From assembly GCA_035998495.1 (NCBI GenBank), contig DASYHP010000024.1, forward strand, positions 239,651 through 303,650: a DNA stretch of 64,000 bases. Direction: 5' to 3'. This DNA comes from Mesorhizobium_B sp035998495 (lineage in GTDB: Bacteria; Pseudomonadota; Alphaproteobacteria; Rhizobiales; Rhizobiaceae). The notes beneath the pieces were generated by a model, which was given only the letters and a program-made list of their open reading frames with translations, had not been told where the DNA came from and did not search any database. Shown piece after piece: positions 42,341-51,355 of this stretch; position 1 is the stretch's first letter, and every line of letters begins with the position of its first letter. The position numbers and the translations under genes were made by a program.

Positions 42341-42835
42341 ATGTCGAAGAACCTTGCGCCAACAACTCTCGACAGGATCGATCTTGCGATCCTGGCGGCG
42401 CTTCAGCGCAATGCGCGGCTCACCAACGCGGCGCTGGCCGAAGAGGTCGGGCTGTCGCAATCCGCATGCTCGCGCCGGTTGGACGCACTGGAGCGGTCAG
42501 GCGTGATCGCCGGCTATCATGTGCGGCTGTCGTCGGCGGCGCTTGGGCACCGCATGACGGCCATCGTCCACATCTCGCTGTCCGGCCAGTTCGAGAAGAC
42601 GCTGTCGGACTTCGAGGCTGCGGTGAAGCGGTGCCCGAACGTCTTGTCCTGCCACCTGATGTCCGGCGAATACGACTACATCCTGCGCATCGAGGCGCGC
42701 GACTTGGCCGATTACGAGCGCATCCATCGCGACTGGCTGACCGCCATGCCGCATGTGACGAAGATCAACTCCTCCTTCGCCCTGCGCGAGGTGATCGACC
42801 GAACCACGCTGGGCCTCGAAGCGGAACTGGCGTGA
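42341..42835 (+). CDS. Lrp/AsnC-family transcriptional regulator, likely controlling ald
   Basis: 164 residues. N-terminal HTH (LDRIDLAILAALQRNARLTN, LAEEVGLSQSACSRRLDALE) and C-terminal RAM/ligand domain (CPNVLSCHLMSGEYDYILRI). Divergently placed 133 bases from ald, so it probably acts as its alanine-responsive activator, as for AldR-type proteins. ATG at 42341 follows GGAAAGCCGGA. Confidence 0.92.
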   Translation: MSKNLAPTTLDRIDLAILAALQRNARLTNAALAEEVGLSQSACSRRLDALERSGVIAGYHVRLSSAALGHRMTAIVHISLSGQFEKTLSDFEAAVKRCPNVLSCHLMSGEYDYILRIEARDLADYERIHRDWLTAMPHVTKINSSFALREVIDRTTLGLEAELA

Positions 42836-42920
42836 GCTGGGCTCCAGCCACCAAGAGATGCCTGTCCAGGAACAGGCGGCTAGTTCGGAACTTGGGCCTT
42901 CGCGTGCAGGAGTGGCATCA

Positions 42921-44195
42921 ATGACGGAGGCAGGTCATCGCGTGGTGCTGGTGGGCGCCGGCTTCGGCGGGCTGGAGTTCGCCCGCAAGATCGACGGCCT
43001 GCCCGTGCGGCTCACTGTCATCGACCAGCGCAACCACCACCTGTTCCAACCGCTGCTCTACCAAGTGGCGGCGAGCCTGCTCGCGGCCTCGGAGATCGCC
43101 TGGCCCATCCGGCATCTCCTGCGCCGGCGGCGGAATGCGACCACGCTGCTCGCGGAGGTGGTCGGCGTGGACACAGCAATCAAGCGCGTGCTGCTCAAGG
43201 GGGCCGAGCCGGTTTCGTTCGACACGCTGGTGATCGCGACAGGCGCGCGGCACAGCTATTTCGGCCATGACGAATGGGAGGCGGTCGCGCCGGGGCTCAA
43301 GACCCTGGAGGACGCGATCGTCCTTCGCCGCAAAATGCTGGCGGCTTTCGAGCAGGCGGAACTCGAACCCGATCCGGCCCGGCGCGAGGGGCTGCTCACC
43401 TTCGTGGTGGTGGGCGGCGGGCCGACCGGCGTGGAGATGGCGGGCACGATTGCCGAGCTCAAGAACGACACCCTGGCCGGGGAGTTCCGCCGCTTCGATC
43501 CGCGCGAGGCCAAGGTGGTGTTGGTCGAGGCCGGACCGCGGGTGCTGGGTGGATTCCGATCCGAGCTGTCAGACTACGCCAGGCGCTCGCTCGAGGAGCT
43601 GGGGGTGACGGTGGAACTCGGCCGGCCCGTCGAGAACATCGACCCGGACGGCGTGACCTTCGGTGGGGCGCGGCTGCCCGCGCGCACCGTGATCTGGGCC
43701 GCCGGCGTGGCGGCCTCGCCCGTCGCGAAATGGCTGGACGCGCCGGCCGACCGCGTGGGCCGCGTGCTGGTGGAGCCAGATCTGACCGCCCCCGGTCATC
43801 CCGACATCTTCGTCATCGGCGACGCCGCGCATGTCGAGTGGACGCCCGAGCGCACGGTGCCGGGCATCGCGCCGGCCGCCAAGCAGCAGGGACGGCATGC
43901 GGCCGCCGTGCTCAAAGCGCGGCTCAAGGGCGATATGAGCCCAAAACCGTTCCGCTATCGGCACTCGGGCGACCTCGCCACCATCGGCAAGCGCCGGGCC
44001 GTGATCGATTTCGGCCGCATTCGCCTCACCGGCCGCCTGGCCTGGGTGATCTGGGGCGTGGCCCACATCTACTTCCTGATCGAGCTGCGAAGCCGGCTCG
44101 CCGTCGCCTTGAGCTGGATGTGGATCTACTGGACCGGGCGGCGCAGCGCGCGCCTGATCACGCGGACCGGGCTGCCTCGCGACGCGCTGCGTTGA
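42921..44195 (+). CDS. type II NADH dehydrogenase (NDH-2-like flavoprotein)
   Basis: 424 residues. FAD motif VVLVGAGFGGLEFARKI, NAD motif VVVGGGPTGVEMAGTI, second FAD segment IFVIGDAAHVEW and the AAKQQGRHAA helix. A C-terminal segment (LAWVIWGVAHIYFLIELRSR) with hydrophobic and amphipathic parts is the membrane-attachment region of NDH-2. Oxidises NADH and reduces quinone without proton pumping. ATG at 42921 with AGGAG nine bases upstream. Confidence 0.93.
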   Translation: MTEAGHRVVLVGAGFGGLEFARKIDGLPVRLTVIDQRNHHLFQPLLYQVAASLLAASEIAWPIRHLLRRRRNATTLLAEVVGVDTAIKRVLLKGAEPVSFDTLVIATGARHSYFGHDEWEAVAPGLKTLEDAIVLRRKMLAAFEQAELEPDPARREGLLTFVVVGGGPTGVEMAGTIAELKNDTLAGEFRRFDPREAKVVLVEAGPRVLGGFRSELSDYARRSLEELGVTVELGRPVENIDPDGVTFGGARLPARTVIWAAGVAASPVAKWLDAPADRVGRVLVEPDLTAPGHPDIFVIGDAAHVEWTPERTVPGIAPAAKQQGRHAAAVLKARLKGDMSPKPFRYRHSGDLATIGKRRAVIDFGRIRLTGRLAWVIWGVAHIYFLIELRSRLAVALSWMWIYWTGRRSARLITRTGLPRDALR

Positions 44196-44214
44196 TATTC
44201 TGTCCAACATGCGT

Positions 44215-44242
44215 AAGCGGCGGGCGCGCAGGCCCGCCGCTT
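44215..44242. terminator. bidirectional terminator-like hairpin between ndh and the secreted-protein gene
   Basis: AAGCGGCGGGC-gcgcag-GCCCGCCGCTT, an 11-bp perfect stem ending in AA/TT on both sides. It lies between the convergent stops at 44195 and 44273. Confidence 0.7.
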
Positions 44243-44272
44243 GGCCGCAGGATCGGAGTTCGACGGCTTCGA

Positions 44273-44521
44273 TCAGAAGCGGAAATTGCCGTACTGGTCG
44301 TAAGGGCGGCTGTTCACGTCGGGGCCGCGATACGAGGCGCCGTCATTGCCCGAAACCTCCATGGCGACGTTCTCGTCCATCATCATGTCCGAAGCAGCGA
44401 AGCCATCGGCGCTGAGCACCACCGACGGCGCGTCAATGCGAGACGTCGTGTCGGCTTCCTGAGAAAGAGCAGGGGAAGAAATGGCGGCGGTGGCGGCAAG
44501 AGCCAGAACAAACTTCTTCAT
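44273..44521 (-). CDS. small secreted hypothetical protein
   Basis: 82 residues. Signal peptide MKKFVLALAATAAISSPALS with cleavage after ALS; the mature part of about 62 residues is acidic (DAPSVVLSADGFAASDMMMD) and ends RGPDVNSRPYDQYGNFRF. No known domain. The aromatic C-terminal Phe could suit outer-membrane association, but that is speculative. AGGAGAC lies about 7 bases before the ATG. Confidence 0.7.
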   Translation of the reverse strand: MKKFVLALAATAAISSPALSQEADTTSRIDAPSVVLSADGFAASDMMMDENVAMEVSGNDGASYRGPDVNSRPYDQYGNFRF

Positions 44522-44804
44522 GGTGAGTCTCCTTTGAGTCTCTATTTCGATTTCATACCAAGAAGACGCCCTGACAGGAACATCAGGAGAATTGTAAACG
44601 AGGGTAGAACAAGCTGATTTCGCTGTTCATTCTCCGTCCTCTTATGCAGGATATACGGATGGTTTGGGATCAAGTTTCACCATCGCCATCACGCCCACGT
44701 GAATTCCGCGGGGTTTTGGGGTGAACGCTGTGTCACCCATGCGTGCGGCTGTCCCGCGGAACCTCCGCAACCCAGACGAAAGGAGATGGCGGCCGAACCC
44801 CGAG

Positions 44805-46055
44805 CTAGGCTGGCCGCACCAGGACGTGCTTCTTGCGGCCGAGCGAGAGCTTGACCACGCCTTCCGCCGAAACGTCGTCAGCCGTCACCACGCGGCGGTC
44901 GTCGGCAACGGGCTCGTCGTTGAGCCTGACGCCGCCGCCCTGCACATGCCGGCGGGCCTCGCCGTTGGAGCCGGCCAGGCCCGCGGAAACGAAGAGGTTC
45001 AAGAGACCCACGCCCTTCTCAAGCTCGGAACGCGGCACCGTCACGGTCGGCAGGCTGTCGGCCAGCGCGCCCTCCTCGAACGTCTTCCGCGCGGTTTCGG
45101 CCGCCGCTTCCGCCGCCTCGCGGCCATGCACGACGGCCGTCGCCTCGGTGGCGAGCACCTTCTTCGCCTCATTGATCTCCGAGCCGCCGAGGCTCGCGAG
45201 CCGCGCGATTTCGTCGAGCGGCAGGCGCGTGAAGATCTTCAGGAAGCGCTCAACATCCGCGTCCTCCGTGTTCCGCCAGTACTGCCAGAAGTCGTATGGC
45301 GAAAAGAGATCCCTGTTGAGCCAGACCGCACCCCTGGCCGATTTGCCCATTTTGGCGCCCGAAGACGTCGTGAGCAGCGGCGTCGTCAGCGCGAAGAGCT
45401 GCGGCGTCTCCATGCGGTGGCCGAGATCGATGCCATTGACGATATTACCCCACTGGTCGGAGCCGCCCATCTGGAGCCGGCAGCCGAAACGCCTGTTCAG
45501 CTCCACGTAGTCATAGGCCTGAAGGATCATGTAGTTGAATTCGAGAAAGGACAGCGACTGCTCGCGGTCGAGCCGAAGGCGGACCGAGTCGAAGGACAGC
45601 ATGCGGTTGACGGAGAAATGCCGGCCGACGTCGCGCAGGAAGCGCACATAGTTCAGGTCGAGGAGCCAGTCGGCGTTGTTGACGATGACGGCATCGCTGG
45701 GGCCGTCACCGAGGCGGAGGACGCGCGAAAAAATGCGCTTGATGCCCTCGATGTTCTTCTCGATCGCCTCGGACGAGAGCAGGCCACGCTGCTCATCGCG
45801 GAACGAGGGGTCGCCGATCATGCTCGTGCCCCCGCCCATCAGCGCGATCGGCCGATGGCCGGTTTCCTGCAACCAGTAGAGCATGGTGGCCGAGATCAAG
45901 TTACCGATATGCAGGCTGGTCGCGGTCGCGTCGTAGCCGACATAGGCCGTGACCTTCTCCTTGCAGAACAGCTCGTCCAGCCCGGTCTCGTCGGAGATCT
46001 GGTGGATGAAGCCTCGCTCTTGCATCACGCGCAGGAAATCGGACTTGAAGGCCAT
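44805..46055 (-). CDS. tyrS: tyrosyl-tRNA synthetase
   Basis: 416 residues. Class I synthetase: YVGYDATATSLHIGN (HIGH-like HIGN), QMGGSDQWGNIVNG (tyrosine pocket), KMGKSARGAVWL (KMSKS-like KMGKS), and a C-terminal S4 RNA-binding domain (GEARRHVQGGGVRLNDEPV). Start at 46055 (MAFKSDFLRVM); a longer form from 46088 is possible. Divergent from anmK. Confidence 0.97.
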   Translation of the reverse strand: MAFKSDFLRVMQERGFIHQISDETGLDELFCKEKVTAYVGYDATATSLHIGNLISATMLYWLQETGHRPIALMGGGTSMIGDPSFRDEQRGLLSSEAIEKNIEGIKRIFSRVLRLGDGPSDAVIVNNADWLLDLNYVRFLRDVGRHFSVNRMLSFDSVRLRLDREQSLSFLEFNYMILQAYDYVELNRRFGCRLQMGGSDQWGNIVNGIDLGHRMETPQLFALTTPLLTTSSGAKMGKSARGAVWLNRDLFSPYDFWQYWRNTEDADVERFLKIFTRLPLDEIARLASLGGSEINEAKKVLATEATAVVHGREAAEAAAETARKTFEEGALADSLPTVTVPRSELEKGVGLLNLFVSAGLAGSNGEARRHVQGGGVRLNDEPVADDRRVVTADDVSAEGVVKLSLGRKKHVLVRPA

Positions 46056-46138
46056 CGGGAGAAATCTCGGAAAAGGGTCGCGGATCAAGCCGCGGGAAAG
46101 GACGCGCGTTTAGCATCCATGCGGCGCGGGCGACAAGG

Positions 46139-47263
46139 ATGGCGGGCATGATCGCGATCGGGCTGATGAGCGGCACCTCCATGGACGGCATCGACCTGGC
46201 CGCGCTCGACACGGACGGCGAGTTCGTCGTGCGCCGCGGGCCGTCGCATTTCGTGCCTTACGAGGCCGCGTTCCGCCGCCGGATCGAGGCGGCGCTCGAG
46301 GAGGCGAAGGCGATCGGGCGGCGCGAGGAGCGGCCGGGCAGCTTGGCGGCGCTGGAGGAGGAGATCACGCGCCGCCATGCGCAGGCGCTAAAGGCATTCG
46401 TGAGCACGCTCGGCGCGCCATGGTCGCGGCCGGAAGTCGTCGGTTTCCACGGCCAGACGGTGCTGCACCGGCCTGAACAGGCGCTCACCGTGCAGCTCGG
46501 CGATGGCGCGTTGCTCGCGCGCCAAACGGACCTGCCCGTGGTGTTCGACATGCGCGCCGAAGACATGCGCGGGGGCGGGCAGGGCGCGCCGCTCGTGCCC
46601 GCCTATCACGCGGCGCTGGCGCGGTCGCTGCCCGAGCCTTGGGCTGGGCGCTGGCCCATGGTGCTCGTCAACATCGGCGGCATCTCCAACGTCACCTTCG
46701 TTCCGGCGGAAGGGGATCCGGTGGCCTTCGACACGGGTCCGGGCAACGCGCTCATCGACCAGTGGGTTTTTCGCGAGGGCGGCTTGCCGTTCGACGCGGA
46801 CGGCGCGATCGCCAGCGAGGGCGGCATCGTCCGGCCCGTGGTGGAGCGCTATCTCTTGAAGCCATTCTTCGAGAAGAGCGGGCCCAAATCGCTGGACCGC
46901 AACGATTTCACGCTCGCCGAAGCCGAGGGGCTGGAGCTGGCCGACGGCGCGCGCACGCTGGCCGCCGTGTCCGCCGAGGCGCTCTTGCGCGCCGTGGAGC
47001 ACATGCCTGAGCCGCCGAAGCTGTGGGTCGTGTGCGGCGGCGGCCGAAAGAACCCGCACATCGTGGGCGACCTTCGCAAAGGCGCAGCCGCCCACGGGGC
47101 CGAGACCATTCTGGCCGAGGATGCGGGCCTCGACGGCGACGCGACCGAAGCCGAGGCCTGGGCCTATCTCGCCGTGCGCTCGCTCAAAGGCCTGCCGCTG
47201 ACATGGCCCGGCACGACCGGATGCCGCGCGCCGAGCAAGGGCGGGGTATTGCGGCGGCCTTAG
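46139..47263 (+). CDS. anmK: anhydro-N-acetylmuramic acid kinase
   Basis: 374 residues. Recycles peptidoglycan by converting 1,6-anhydro-MurNAc to MurNAc-6-phosphate. ATP-binding start IGLMSGTSMDGIDLA, then VGFHGQTVLHRP, LVNIGGISNVTFV, DTGPGNALIDQW and VCGGGRKNPHI, as in the family. Its stop overlaps the convergent hydrolase stop by four bases. The tyrS-anmK divergent order is common in alphaproteobacteria. Confidence 0.96.
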   Translation: MAGMIAIGLMSGTSMDGIDLAALDTDGEFVVRRGPSHFVPYEAAFRRRIEAALEEAKAIGRREERPGSLAALEEEITRRHAQALKAFVSTLGAPWSRPEVVGFHGQTVLHRPEQALTVQLGDGALLARQTDLPVVFDMRAEDMRGGGQGAPLVPAYHAALARSLPEPWAGRWPMVLVNIGGISNVTFVPAEGDPVAFDTGPGNALIDQWVFREGGLPFDADGAIASEGGIVRPVVERYLLKPFFEKSGPKSLDRNDFTLAEAEGLELADGARTLAAVSAEALLRAVEHMPEPPKLWVVCGGGRKNPHIVGDLRKGAAAHGAETILAEDAGLDGDATEAEAWAYLAVRSLKGLPLTWPGTTGCRAPSKGGVLRRP

Positions 47264-47934
47264 CGCAACCGCTTCGGCCTGATGTCGGCGAGCTCGCCCG
47301 CGAGCCGGCGGTCCAGGTAGTCGGAGCATTCCTGGATCAGCAGCTCCGCATCCCTGGCGAAGAAGTGGTTTGCGCCCGGCAGCGTCTTCTGGGTGATGGT
47401 GATGCCCTTCTGCGCGTGGAGCTTGTCCACCAGTCCCTGCACGTCCTTGGCCGGGGCCACCCTGTCGGCGTCGCCGTGGATGATGAGGCCCGAAGAGGGA
47501 CAGGGGGCCAGGAAGGAGAAGTCGTAGGTGTTGGGCTGCGGTGCGACCGAGATGAAGCCCTCGATCTCGGGCCGGCGCATAAGCAACTGCATGCCGATCC
47601 AGGCGCCGAAGGAGTAGCCCGCGACCCAGCAGGTCTTCGAATCGGGGTGCAGCGACTGCACCCAGTCGAGCGCCGCCGCCGCGTCCGACAGCTCGCCCAC
47701 GCCGTGGTCGAACTCGCCCTGGGAGCGCCCGATGCCGCGGAAGTTGAAGCGCAGCGTGGTGAAGTCGCGCTGCTGGAACATGTAGAAGAGGTCGTACACG
47801 ATCTTGTTGTTCATCGTGCCGCCGAACTGCGGGTGCGGATGGAGCACGATCGCGATCGGCGCGTTCTTCTCCTTGGCCGGCTGGTAGCGTCCTTCGAGGC
47901 GGCCCTCCGGACCGTTGAAGATGACCTCGGGCAT
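47260..47934 (-). CDS. alpha/beta hydrolase (short-chain, YcjY/dienelactone-like)
   Basis: 224 residues. Strand-loop VLHPHPQFGGTMNNKIV (HPHP at the oxyanion hole), FNFRGIGRSQG, nucleophile elbow VAGYSFGAWIG, Asp in IHGDADRVAP and His in GANHFF. This set is typical of conserved rhizobial hydrolases found beside suf genes. ATG at 47934 (MPEVIFNGPEG). The suf operon starts on the other strand after a 279-base gap. Substrate unknown. Confidence 0.85.
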   Translation of the reverse strand: MPEVIFNGPEGRLEGRYQPAKEKNAPIAIVLHPHPQFGGTMNNKIVYDLFYMFQQRDFTTLRFNFRGIGRSQGEFDHGVGELSDAAAALDWVQSLHPDSKTCWVAGYSFGAWIGMQLLMRRPEIEGFISVAPQPNTYDFSFLAPCPSSGLIIHGDADRVAPAKDVQGLVDKLHAQKGITITQKTLPGANHFFARDAELLIQECSDYLDRRLAGELADIRPKRLR

Positions 47935-48039
47935 GTGAAGACTCCTCAAGTCGGCGACGCCGTTCCAGCGGCATCGCTCCAGCTTCCGACGCGTCGCGCT
48001 TGCGCCTTGACGGCGGCGGGCGGCCCTTCTAGAAGCTAG

Positions 48040-48056
48040 TTTAGAATTGTTCAAAA
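48040..48056. promoter_or_regulatory. iron control element (Irr box)-like palindrome upstream of suf
   Basis: TTTAGAATTGTTCAAAA agrees with the ICE consensus TTTAGAA-N3-TTCTAAA except for one base. A perfect TTCTAGAA palindrome lies beside it (48027-48034). The site is about 160 bases upstream of the first suf-operon gene and 106 bases from the divergent hydrolase. Irr or RirA control of suf is known in rhizobia; that it acts here is inferred. Confidence 0.6.
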
Positions 48057-48213
48057 CTGAGCGGGTCGCACCGAAGGCGGCAACTCCTCCTGCGTTTGAA
48101 CCCGGCGCGTAGATAGGACGCCGAGCCCCGGCGTTTCAAGGAAATTGCGCCGCACGGCCTCGGCCGCTTTTGGGGCGGCCGGCCAGAGCCGAATAAAGGT
48201 GCCGAGCAAAGGG

Positions 48214-49407
48214 ATGACGGGACAGCGGGCCTATCTCGACCACAACGCCAGCGCGCCGCTTCTGGCGCAAGCGCGCGCGGCGATGCTCGACGCGCTCGAT
48301 TCGGCCAACCCGTCCTCGGTGCATGGCGAGGGCAGGGCGGCGCGGCGGCTGATCGAACGGGCGCGCGGGCAGGTGGCCGCGCTCGTCGGGGGCCGGGCCG
48401 AGGGCGTGGTGTTCAGTTCGGGCGCGACGGAAGCGGCTTCCATGCTGCTGTCGCCGGACTGGGGGGAAGGGCGGACGCCGCTGCGGTTCTCGCGCCTTTA
48501 CGTCGGCGCGGCCGATCATCCCTGCATGCTCAAGGGCGGGCGGTTCGACGCCGAGCGGGTCACGGTTCTGCCGGTCGGTGGTGATGGGCTGTTGAACCTT
48601 GCGGCGCTCACAGCCGCTCTGGCCGGGCATGACGACGCCGAGGGGCGGCCGCTGGTGGCCACGCACGCCGCCAACAACGAGACCGGCGTGGTCCAGCCCT
48701 GGCCCGAGATCGCGGGAATCGTGAGCGCGGCGGGCGGCGTGTTCGTGCTCGACGCCGTGCAGGCGGCCGGGCGGCTGCCGCTCGACATGGAGGCAGATGG
48801 AGTCGATTTCACCATCCTGTCCTCGCACAAGATCGGCGGGCCGAAAGGGATCGGCGCGGTGGTGGCGCGAAGCGACCGGACGATGCCGCGCCCGCTGATC
48901 GCCGGTGGCGGCCAGGAGCGGGGGTTTCGCGGCGGCACCGAGAACGTGCCGGCCATCGCCGGTTTCGGCGCGGCGGCCGAGGCGGCTGTCTCGCGGCTCG
49001 CAAGCATGGAACGCGTGGCCACCTTGCGCGCCCGCTTCGAGGCGGCGCTTTTGGCGCTCGCGCCGGACGCCGTGATCCATGGCAGGAGCGCGCCCCGGCT
49101 GCCCAACACGCTCTTCTTCACCATCCCCGGCATCAAGGCCGAAACCGCGCAGATCGCCTTCGATCTGGCGGGTGTGGCGCTCTCCGCCGGCTCCGCCTGC
49201 TCGTCCGGCAAGGTGGGGCCGAGCCATGTGCTGAGGGCGATGGGCGTGGAGCGGGGCGAGGGCGCGCTGCGCATCTCGATCGGGCCGGAAACGGGCGAGG
49301 CGGAGCTGCAGCGCTTTGAACGCTCGCTGCGACTGGTGGTCGCCAAGCGGCAGGCTCCCTCGGAAAACCTGTGGGACGAGGCGCCAAAAGTTGAGCGCCG
49401 CGGGTGA
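48214..49407 (+). CDS. cysteine desulfurase, NifS/IscS (group I) type
   Basis: 397 residues. Provides sulfur for Fe-S assembly. Starts YLDHNASAPLL, PLP Lys in ILSSHKIGGPKGIGA, and the long group-I Cys loop in SAGSACSSGKVGPSHVL. First gene of the suf cluster in this window. ATG at 48214 used; GTG at 48199 is possible. It precedes sufB by about 100 bases. Confidence 0.92.
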   Translation: MTGQRAYLDHNASAPLLAQARAAMLDALDSANPSSVHGEGRAARRLIERARGQVAALVGGRAEGVVFSSGATEAASMLLSPDWGEGRTPLRFSRLYVGAADHPCMLKGGRFDAERVTVLPVGGDGLLNLAALTAALAGHDDAEGRPLVATHAANNETGVVQPWPEIAGIVSAAGGVFVLDAVQAAGRLPLDMEADGVDFTILSSHKIGGPKGIGAVVARSDRTMPRPLIAGGGQERGFRGGTENVPAIAGFGAAAEAAVSRLASMERVATLRARFEAALLALAPDAVIHGRSAPRLPNTLFFTIPGIKAETAQIAFDLAGVALSAGSACSSGKVGPSHVLRAMGVERGEGALRISIGPETGEAELQRFERSLRLVVAKRQAPSENLWDEAPKVERRG

Positions 49408-49503
49408 CTTTTAGGCGACGCGCTCCTACATGAGAGGCACGCCGATAGACACGAGTTCGAAACGCGCCGTGGTCGCCCGACCCGGCTCATGGGAGAATGG
49501 CCG

Positions 49504-51021
49504 ATGCCTGCCGTGCAGGAAACCATCGAGCGGGTCCGCACCCTGGACGTGGACCAGTACAAATACGGGTTCTTCACCGAGATCGAGACCGACAAGGCGC
49601 CCAAGGGCCTGTCGGAGGACATCATCCGCTTCATCTCGGCCAAGAAGGGCGAGCCCGACTGGATGCTGGAATGGCGTCTGGCAGCCTACCGGCGCTGGCT
49701 CACCATGGAGGAGCCGACCTGGGCGCGCGTGGACTATCCCAAGATCGACTTCCAGGACATCCACTACTACGCGGCGCCCAAAGGCACCGCAGGCCCGAAG
49801 TCGCTCGACGAGGTCGATCCCGAGCTCCTGCGCACTTATGAGAAGCTCGGCATCCCGCTGCGCGAGCAGGAGATCCTTGCGGGCGTGCAGAAGGCCATGG
49901 ACGCCGACGAGGACGACCTCGGCAACAACGTGATGAACTCCCGCCGGGTGGCCGTGGACGCCGTGTTCGATTCGGTGTCGGTCGTCACCACCTTCAAGAA
50001 GGAGCTGGCGCAGGCCGGCGTGATATTCTGCTCGATCTCGGAAGCCATTCGCGAGCATCCCGAGCTCGTGCGCAAATATCTCGGCTCGGTCGTGCCTGCG
50101 ACCGATAATTTCTACGCCACGCTGAACTCCGCCGTGTTCACGGACGGCAGTTTCGTGTTCGTCCCCAAGGGCGTGCGCTGCCCGATGGAGCTTTCCACCT
50201 ATTTCCGCATCAATGAGAAGAACACCGGCCAGTTCGAGCGCACCCTCATCATCGCCGAGGAAGGCTCTTACGTCTCCTATCTCGAAGGCTGCACCGCGCC
50301 CCAGCGCGACGAGAACCAGTTGCACGCGGCGGTGGTCGAGTTGATCGCGTTGGACGACGCCGAGATCAAGTATTCCACGGTGCAGAACTGGTATCCCGGC
50401 GACGCGAACGGCAAGGGCGGCATCTACAACTTCGTCACCAAGCGCGGCGACTGCCGGGGCAAGCGATCGAAGATCTCCTGGACGCAGGTGGAGACAGGCT
50501 CGGCCATCACCTGGAAATACCCGTCCTGCATCCTGCGCGGCGACGATTCCCGCGGCGAGTTCTATTCGATCGCCGTGTCGAACGGTCACCAGCAGGTGGA
50601 TAGCGGCACCAAGATGATTCATCTGGGCAAGAACACGTCGAGCCGGATCATCTCCAAGGGGATTGCGGCGGGCTTTTCCCAGAACACCTATCGCGGCCAG
50701 GTCTCGGCGCACCGCAAGGCGACCGGCGCGCGCAACTTCACGAATTGCGACTCGCTCTTGATCGGCGACCGGTGCGGCGCGCACACCGTGCCCTACATGG
50801 AGGCCAAGAATGCTTCGGCCAAGTTCGAGCACGAGGCCACGACGTCCAAGATTTCCGAGGATGCCAAGTTCTACGTCATGCAACGCGGCATCCCCGAGGA
50901 GGAGGCGGTGGCGCTGATCGTGAATGGGTTCGTGCGCGAGGTGATCCAGGAACTGCCGATGGAGTTCGCGGTGGAAGCTCAGAAGCTCATCGGCATCAGC
51001 CTTGAGGGGAGCGTGGGGTGA
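49504..51021 (+). CDS. sufB: Fe-S cluster assembly scaffold subunit SufB
   Basis: 505 residues. Core of the SufBCD scaffold. ETIERVRTLDVDQYKYGFFT start, AVFTDGSFVFVPKGVRCPME, VQNWYPGDANGKGGIYNFVT and the conserved NCDSLLIGDRCGAHTVPYME. ATG at 49504 with GGGAGA seven bases before; ATG at 49489 would add five residues. Its stop overlaps the GTG of the ABM-domain gene. Confidence 0.98.
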   Translation: MPAVQETIERVRTLDVDQYKYGFFTEIETDKAPKGLSEDIIRFISAKKGEPDWMLEWRLAAYRRWLTMEEPTWARVDYPKIDFQDIHYYAAPKGTAGPKSLDEVDPELLRTYEKLGIPLREQEILAGVQKAMDADEDDLGNNVMNSRRVAVDAVFDSVSVVTTFKKELAQAGVIFCSISEAIREHPELVRKYLGSVVPATDNFYATLNSAVFTDGSFVFVPKGVRCPMELSTYFRINEKNTGQFERTLIIAEEGSYVSYLEGCTAPQRDENQLHAAVVELIALDDAEIKYSTVQNWYPGDANGKGGIYNFVTKRGDCRGKRSKISWTQVETGSAITWKYPSCILRGDDSRGEFYSIAVSNGHQQVDSGTKMIHLGKNTSSRIISKGIAAGFSQNTYRGQVSAHRKATGARNFTNCDSLLIGDRCGAHTVPYMEAKNASAKFEHEATTSKISEDAKFYVMQRGIPEEEAVALIVNGFVREVIQELPMEFAVEAQKLIGISLEGSVG

Positions 51022-51338
51022 TCAAGCGCATCTGGCACGGCTACACCGAGCCGGAACGGGCCGACGAATATGAGGCGCTGCTGCGGTCGGAAGTGATCCG
51101 CGGCATCGAAGGGAAGGGCATCCCCGGTTTTCGCGGCATCGACGTGCTGCGGCGGCCGCTCGGCGAGGAGGTCGAGTTCATCACCATCATGGAATTCGAA
51201 ACGCTGGACAACGTGAAGGCGTTCGTCGGCGAGGACTACGAGCAGGTCTATGTGCCGGCTGAGGCGCGCCGCGTGCTCAAGCGCTTCGACCAGCGTTCCC
51301 AGCATTATGAACTACGTGACTCACGACACTACGCCTGA
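51018..51338 (+). CDS. small ABM-like (antibiotic biosynthesis monooxygenase fold) protein within the suf operon
   Basis: 106 residues of a ferredoxin-like ABM/EthD-type fold: WHGYTEPERADEYEALLR, GIPGFRGIDVLRR, FITIMEFETLDNVKAFVGE. Such proteins dimerise; members include heme-degrading IsdG-type enzymes, but the Asn-Trp-His triad of IsdG is not evident. GTG start at 51018 overlaps the sufB stop and sufC begins 18 bases after, so it is fully inside the operon. Role unknown. Confidence 0.72.
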   Translation: MIKRIWHGYTEPERADEYEALLRSEVIRGIEGKGIPGFRGIDVLRRPLGEEVEFITIMEFETLDNVKAFVGEDYEQVYVPAEARRVLKRFDQRSQHYELRDSRHYA

Positions 51339-51355
51339 CTGACAGGACGCAAATC

